A stretch of DNA of 64,000 nucleotides, from the NCBI RefSeq assembly GCF_014648135.1, contig NZ_BMQN01000001.1:1178001-1242000 (forward strand), in the 5' to 3' direction. The position numbers were made by a program, and so were the translations under genes. Below, piece by piece: positions 57,866-64,000 of this stretch. Under the pieces are notes generated by a model that saw only the letters and a list, made by a program, of their open reading frames with translations, was not told where the DNA came from and made no database searches. Positions within the stretch are counted from its first letter, which is position 1; every line of letters starts with the position of its first letter. Source of the DNA: Deinococcus sedimenti. GTDB lineage: Bacteria; Deinococcota; Deinococci; Deinococcales; Deinococcaceae.

Positions 57866-58141
57866 ATGAATGTCACCCGTCACTTCAGTGATACGCGGAC
57901 GGAAGAGGGCCGCGTGAGAATTCTCGTGCAGACCTCCCAGTTCGTGCTGGAGGCGGAAGGGCCGGGCTGGCATCATCGCAGCGTCCATCCGGATCTGGGC
58001 GACGTCACGCTGGAGTTGGCGTGGCTGCCGGGTCTGGGTGCGTGTCTGTATGGGCAGGTCTTGGAGGATCTGGTCCGGCAGGTGCAGCGGGACGGGACCG
58101 CCGCGGAGTTCGGTGGTACGGACCTGCCCGGCGCGGCGTGA
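57866..58141 (+). CDS. Small hypothetical protein
   Basis: 91 aa. No signal peptide or membrane helix; reads MNVTRHFSDTRTEEGRVRI at the start, then WHHRSVHPDLGDVTLELAWLPGLGA-type strands. A clear TATGCT -10 (57854-57859) lies 6 bases before the ATG, supporting a real leaderless gene, and a 12-bp-stem terminator follows. Family not recognised. Confidence 0.65.
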   Translation: MNVTRHFSDTRTEEGRVRILVQTSQFVLEAEGPGWHHRSVHPDLGDVTLELAWLPGLGACLYGQVLEDLVRQVQRDGTAAEFGGTDLPGAA

Positions 58142-58162
58142 CCTTGTCCTGAGTTCTTTCTG

Positions 58163-58195
58163 GAGCGGCTCCGCCTGTGCCCGGCGGAGCCGCTC
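58163..58195 (+). terminator. Terminator of the 91-aa gene
   Basis: Perfect 12-bp stem GAGCGGCTCCGC (58163-58174) / GCGGAGCCGCTC (58184-58195), followed by TCTGTGG. Confidence 0.65.
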
Positions 58196-58226
58196 TCTGT
58201 GGTGGATGGTGGACAGGTGCTCACGG

Positions 58227-58363
58227 ACAGCGGTGTTCAGTTCCAGTGAGGGGCGAACAGCACGCCCTTCGACTCCACCTCCAACCGTTGCCGTTCTCAG
58301 GTGCTCGCTCTGCTCCAGTCAGAGGTATCGAGGGAGACCGTCGATACCTCTGACTTCTGCTGT
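58227..58363 (-). repeat. Full-length hairpin repeat R5
   Basis: 137 bp. 65-bp body 58227-58291, 27-base arm with CTCAGGTGCTCGCTCTGCTC as in R1, perfect 13-bp hairpin TCAGAGGTATCGA (58319-58331) / TCGATACCTCTGA (58341-58353), outer end CTGCTGT (58357-58363). A second CAGGTGCTC at 58214 just outside the body mirrors the one in the arm. Ends 23 bases before the stop of the next minus-strand gene. Confidence 0.8.
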
Positions 58364-58386
58364 GGGTTGACCGCCTGGCGTCCGGG

Positions 58387-58755
58387 TTACTCCACGAACC
58401 AGAGGATGAACCGGGTGTTCTGTCCCTGGCTGTCCAGCGCGTAGGCGAAGGCGGCCCAGGCCATGATGCGGGGGTGGTGCAGTTCGGGCAGGTGAGCGGT
58501 CAACGTGGCGAGGTCGGCGGCGCTGAGGACGGTCTGTCCGGTGATGTGCCCGTCCTCGAAGAGGGCTTCGGCACTGACCTGCACGCTCAGGTCGTCTGGG
58601 TGGCCGCGCCCGGCGACGTCCGCGGCTTCAAGGGCCGCGTGGAGGTCCTGGGCGGGGTCGAGCAGGAAGCGCGCCTCGCCGGTCCAGTCGCCGGTGGGCG
58701 CGGGGTCCGGGTGGGTCGGCCGGGTTTCGCAGAAGATGAAGGCCAGGGTGGGCAT
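58387..58755 (-). CDS. Hypothetical protein
   Basis: 122 aa. SD GAGGAG 6 bases before the ATG at 58755. No signal peptide. Contains FIFCETRPTHPDPAP near the start and HPRIMAWAAFAYALDSQGQ toward the end. Family not recognised; single gene next to a repeat. Confidence 0.65.
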   Translation of the reverse strand: MPTLAFIFCETRPTHPDPAPTGDWTGEARFLLDPAQDLHAALEAADVAGRGHPDDLSVQVSAEALFEDGHITGQTVLSAADLATLTAHLPELHHPRIMAWAAFAYALDSQGQNTRFILWFVE

Positions 58756-58942
58756 GGCGCGCTCCTCGGGTCGCGGGTTCACGGTGGTGCCCGGTGCCTG
58801 CACCGCAGCCCTCACTGCCTCCGAGGGCTGCAGTCAGCAGAGCACGCGGGCATGAGGGCTGATGCTGGCGAGTCGGGGGGTGTGCTGATTGGCCTGGCCC
58901 GGGCAGGACCGTCGTCGGTGACCGGGCGGTCAGAGATTCGGT

Positions 58943-60127
58943 TCAGCTGGCCGAGCCGACGGCGCGGTCGCCTTCGGGGTTCTCAGGGGCGCGGTTCAGG
59001 ATGGCCTGCGCGTCGGGCCGCTCGATGATCTGGAAGCGGCTGTTGCGGATGGCGGGCGTGAAGCCGGCGTCCACGGCGATGCGGATCAGTTCGCGCACGG
59101 TCGCCTGGTGGCGGTCGTGTCCGGCGGCGGCGGAAACGACGTTCTCCTCCAGCATGGTGCTCCCCAGGTCGTTGGCGCCGTAGTACAGCGCGGCCTGCCC
59201 GACCTTGAAGCCCTGCGCGGGCCAGGACGCCTGGATGTTGGGGATGTTGTCCAGCGCGATGCGGGCAATGGCGAGCTGCTGCAGGTACTCGTGCGCGGTC
59301 GCGCCGGGCGCCTTGCCGTGCAGGCGGGTGTGTTCGGTCTGCAGGGTCCACATGGCGAAGCCGGAGAACCCGTTGCCGTCGTAGTCGCGGTTCGCCTTGT
59401 CCTGCTGTTCGCGGATCTTCAGGAGGTGGCTGGCGCGCTGCGCGTACGTCTCGCCGAAGCCGATGACCATGGTGGCAATGGTGTACAGGCCCTTGCGCTG
59501 CGCGGCGTCGATGATCCGGAACCAGTCCTCGCTGCGGATGCGGGCGGGGGCGGCTTTCGCGCGCACATCGTCCTCGAGGATCTCGCCACCGGCGCCGGGG
59601 AGCCCGTCGAGGCCCGCCTCGATCAGCGTGTCGAGCAGCGCGTCGAGGCTCAGGCCGAAGGTCTTCTCCATGAACAGGACTTCTTCCGGTGAAAAGGCGT
59701 CGATGCGGATGGTGGGGTGGTGCGCCTTGACGTGCCGCAGCAGGCCCGTGTAGTAGTCCAGGCCCAAGTCGGGGTTCACGCCGCCCTGCAGCAGGATGCG
59801 GGTGCCGCCCACCGCTTCGAGTTCGCGGATCTTGTGGCTGATCTGCTCGTAGTCGAGGGTGTAGCTGTCTTTCTGGCGGCGGGTGCGGTAGAAGGCGCAG
59901 AAGTTGCAGCCGACGTTGCAGATGTTCGTGTAGTTGATGTTCCGGTCGATCAGGAACGTGACGGTGTCGGGGTCGCGGCGCGCGAGGCGCAGGTGGTGCG
60001 CGACGGCGGCGACGTCCGGGAGGGGCTGGTGGTACAGCGCCTCGATCTCGGGGTGGCTCAGGCGGTCGCCGCGTGCGGCGCGGGGCAGCAGGTCGCCCGC
60101 TGCGGCGGTGGAGGCGGGTGCGGTCAT
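58943..60127 (-). CDS. mqnC: Cyclic dehypoxanthinyl futalosine synthase MqnC
   Basis: 394 aa radical-SAM enzyme of the futalosine menaquinone pathway. Cluster motif CNVGCNFC (C70, C74, C77) after NINYTNI; GGTRILLQGGVNPDLGLDYY, IRIDAFSPEEVLFM, EAGLDGLPGAGGEIL and TMVIGFGETYAQR follow as in MqnC rather than MqnE. -10 TACGCT (60134-60139) is 6 bases before the ATG at 60127. Other mqn genes are not in the window. Confidence 0.93.
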   Translation of the reverse strand: MTAPASTAAAGDLLPRAARGDRLSHPEIEALYHQPLPDVAAVAHHLRLARRDPDTVTFLIDRNINYTNICNVGCNFCAFYRTRRQKDSYTLDYEQISHKIRELEAVGGTRILLQGGVNPDLGLDYYTGLLRHVKAHHPTIRIDAFSPEEVLFMEKTFGLSLDALLDTLIEAGLDGLPGAGGEILEDDVRAKAAPARIRSEDWFRIIDAAQRKGLYTIATMVIGFGETYAQRASHLLKIREQQDKANRDYDGNGFSGFAMWTLQTEHTRLHGKAPGATAHEYLQQLAIARIALDNIPNIQASWPAQGFKVGQAALYYGANDLGSTMLEENVVSAAAGHDRHQATVRELIRIAVDAGFTPAIRNSRFQIIERPDAQAILNRAPENPEGDRAVGSAS

Positions 60128-60581
60128 GTCCGGAGCGTAGCACCGCGCCCGGCGGGCATTGGTCTCCCCTTTCACGGACGTACCGGTGGCGCAGGGGCGC
60201 TGGGTTCGGGGTGCACCTGCCCCGGCCCAGCACACAGCACGACACGGGCAGCGGGCGGCACGGTGGCCGTTCGCTTCGCGGAACGCGGCTTTCAGGTCCA
60301 CCAGCGGGTGGTGATCTGCAGGGTCACGGTCCGCAGGATTCTGGAGGCGCATATGGTCACGACGCGGACCAACAGGGCGCCGCGCAGAAGGTGGATGGGA
60401 GGGCGCGCCGATGCCGGGAACGGGCACGTCCGTCTGGAGGTCGGGAATGATGATGCCGCGCGGGTGCTCATGTCCCCTGATGAGATGACCGCAGGTGCTC
60501 CCCACATGGCGCTGTCCCCGCCAGGCCCCGGGGGTTCCGTGGCGCCTCGCTATCCGGTGGCGATCGTCCCCTCTGCTCGGG
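60128..60581. other. Intergenic region without an identifiable gene
   Basis: 454 bases between mqnC (its promoter at 60134-60139) and the MarR gene end. Open frames in both directions lack consistent codon bias, start signals or recognisable motifs. I see no RNA gene or repeat copy. A degraded gene cannot be excluded. Confidence 0.4.
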
Positions 60582-61055
60582 TCAGCGGGACTGAACGTGT
60601 TCCTCGGGGTCACCGGAAGCCGCTGTGAGCAGGCTGAGCAGGTCGCGCAGCTGTGGGTCGGTCAGGTGGGCGAACTGCCGGGCGTGCAGGTCGGTCAGGG
60701 GCGGGTCGAGGCGGGCCAGGAGGTCCCGTCCGGCGTCGGTCAGTCGGGTGGCGACGATGCGGCGGTCGGGCCGGTCGCGGTCCCGGGTGACCAGTCCGGC
60801 CTTCTGGAGGCGGTCGAGGAGGCGGGTGACGTCGGGGTCGTGGTCGAGGAGGCGGTCGCCGATCTCGCTGCAGGTCAGGCCGCCGTCTCCGGCGCCGCGC
60901 AGGATGCGCAGGACGTTGAACTGGGGGGCGCTGAGGCCGTGGGCGCGGAACAGGTCGGCGCCCTGGCGGTGCTGGTGCAGCGCGAGGCGTTGCAGGGCGA
61001 GGTAGGCGCGGTGATGCAGGCTGCCGGGCGCGCCGGGGGCGGGGGTGTCGGTCAT
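60582..61055 (-). CDS. MarR-family transcriptional regulator
   Basis: 157 aa. Winged helix with LSAPQFNVLRILRGAGDGGLTCSEIGDRLLDHDPDVTRLLDRL-type DNA-binding part (about 40-85, outline) and wing RDRDRPDRRIVATRLTDAGRDL. Dimerisation helices at both ends. Target unknown; divergent from gnd-zwf, so control of the pentose phosphate genes is possible. -10 TACCCT (61062-61067) is 6 bases before the ATG; a CTCGAG palindrome lies about 50 bases further up. Confidence 0.85.
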   Translation of the reverse strand: MTDTPAPGAPGSLHHRAYLALQRLALHQHRQGADLFRAHGLSAPQFNVLRILRGAGDGGLTCSEIGDRLLDHDPDVTRLLDRLQKAGLVTRDRDRPDRRIVATRLTDAGRDLLARLDPPLTDLHARQFAHLTDPQLRDLLSLLTAASGDPEEHVQSR

Positions 61056-61276
61056 GGGTTCAGGGTAGCGGGCGGACTGGCGGTCCGGTTCCGCTGCTCA
61101 CCTCCATCTCGAGTTTATTCGTTGCCACGAGTATCCGTCAAAATCCTGATGCGGTGGTGGGGTGTTCATGCGGTCTGAAGGCGGCGGTTTCCCTGGACCC
61201 CCTGCGGGACGCTGGACGTATAGTGCAGCACGTTGAGGCTGGAGGCCGGAAGCGCTTCCATGCCGGGAGGACAACC

Positions 61277-62343
61277 ATGAAACTAGGCATGATCGGACTG
61301 GGCAAGATGGGCGGCAACATGGTTCTTCGCCTCACCCAGGGTGGAATCGAGGTCACCGGCTACGACCGCAGCGAGGAATCCGTCGCGCAGATCGAACGTC
61401 AGGGCGCCCGCGGTGCCCGCAGCATGGACGACCTGATCGCCTCGCTCGGCGAGCCCGGCACGCGCGCCGTGTGGGTCATGGTGCCCGCCGGGAAGATCAC
61501 CCAGAGCGTCATCGACGACCTCGCCTCCCGCCTCGCGCCCGGCGACATCGTCATCGACGGCGGCAACAGCAACTACAAGGACAGCATCCGCCGCGCCGAG
61601 GACCTCGCCGAACAGGGCATTCACTTCGTGGACGTCGGCACGTCCGGCGGCGTGTGGGGCCTCAAGGAAGGCTACGCCATGATGATCGGCGGCGCCGAGG
61701 AAGCCGTCGAGCGGCTGCGTCCCGCCTTCGAGGCGCTGGCACCCGCCGCGGACCGCGGCTGGGGCCGCATGGGTCCGGCGGGCAGCGGGCACTACGTGAA
61801 GATGGTTCACAACGGCATCGAGTACGGCATGATGCAGGCCTACGCCGAGGGCTTCGAGCTGATGAAGGCGCACCAGGACTTCAACCTCGACATGGCGCAG
61901 ATCGCCGAACTGTGGCGGCACGGCAGCGTCGTGCGCTCCTGGCTGCTGGACCTGACCGCCGAGGCGCTGCAGAACAAGGCCGAGTTCGAGAAGCTCTCGG
62001 ACTACGTGGCGGACAGTGGCGAGGGCCGCTGGACGATCATCGACTCCATCGAACTGGGCGTGCCCACGCCCGTGATCACCCTGGCGACGCAGATGCGGTT
62101 CCGCAGCCAGCAGGAGGTCAGCTACGCCGGGCAGATGCTCTCGGCGATGCGCCGCGCGTTCGGTGGGCACGCCGTGAAGACCATCGAGTCGCCCCGCCAG
62201 GAGGGGCTGGTGCCCGAGGTGGCGCCCGGCGATCACCCCAAGGTGGCCGCGCCGGAAAACATCGGCCAGACGGCCAGCGCGGGCGAGGGGAGCGCCGCCG
62301 AACAGCTGGGCGAGACCGGGCAGCAGCGCGTGAAGGGTGACGC

Positions 62344-62347
<4 letters not shown>
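61277..62347 (+). CDS. gnd: 6-phosphogluconate dehydrogenase (decarboxylating), short GndA type
   Basis: 356 aa, the shorter form common in Gram-positive and Deinococcus groups. Third step of the oxidative pentose phosphate pathway. [15 protein letters not shown] cofactor motif, [14 protein letters not shown] substrate loop, [21 protein letters not shown], and catalytic Lys in [21 protein letters not shown]. The usual final domain is replaced by a low-complexity tail of about 50 residues. SD GGGAGG 7 bases before the ATG. Its stop overlaps the zwf start (ATGA). Confidence 0.92.

Positions 62348-64000
<1,653 letters not shown>

Noticed and set aside
57610..57876. 88-codon minus-strand frame in the post-repeat region, considered as a transposase remnant
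   Set aside because: No start signal, its ATG overlaps the plus-strand 91-aa gene, and no transposase motif is visible.
60128..60581. Possible regulatory RNA or pseudogene upstream of mqnC
   Set aside because: No conserved structure, riboswitch-like motif or consistent frame could be supported from this sequence alone.

Overview
The window looks like chromosomal DNA from a Deinococcus species. This is an inference from very high GC at third codon positions, an Nramp Mn transporter preceded by a DtxR/MntR-like operator, MqnC of the futalosine menaquinone route, a very large TamB-like protein, families of small non-coding repeats, and about two dozen genes whose -10 hexamer lies only 5-8 bases before the start codon, the leaderless-mRNA architecture known from this genus. 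No rRNA, tRNA, CRISPR array, prophage or intact insertion sequence was seen.

Left part (1-14 kb): a partial gene of unclear integrity at the edge, deoD, a secreted propeller protein, an AlaX-type tRNA editing hydrolase, a small membrane protein, a marR-MFS efflux pair with overlapping start/stop, a class V aminotransferase, a CAP-domain secreted protein, a CoA-disulfide-reductase-like flavoprotein, serA and mntH. From 14 to 28 kb: a receiver-GAF-GGDEF protein overlapping a multi-PAS histidine kinase, an astacin-like lipoprotein, a lipase, an oligopeptidase B-hydrolase pair, an orphan binding protein, OsmC, a P-loop kinase, an ArsR-like regulator, a WGR-propeller fusion and acylphosphatase.

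28.3-38.2 kb is one gene of about 3290 codons (TamB/DUF490), apparently reached through a 20-codon leaderless upstream ORF whose stop overlaps the main GTG start. Then come an ABC-F ATPase, TrhO, a DUF305 protein, two accessory-looking hypothetical genes, a membrane protein, a phytase-like lipoprotein and a PdxR/MocR regulator. 48.7-54.1 kb (minus strand) is a leucine operon, leuC - LysE-type exporter - two unknown genes - leuD - leuB, preceded by a leader peptide with consecutive Val-Leu-Leu-Leu codons and a GC-rich hairpin: a probable leucine attenuator that also controls an amino-acid exporter.

54.2-64 kb holds a large Ig-like/propeller lipoprotein, a cluster of mobile-looking repeats (57.1-58.4 kb), mqnC, a second MarR gene, and gnd-zwf. 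The zwf product carries a histone-H1-like Lys/Ala-rich N-terminal tail and runs off the right edge.

The most interesting items are the leu leader with its exporter; a 17-bp RDRM-like palindrome (the DdrO operator of the radiation/desiccation response) over the start codon of the WGR-propeller gene; the repeat family with an invariant 65-bp body and a hairpin whose stem sequence differs in every copy yet stays paired; and the coupled upstream ORF of the giant TamB gene.
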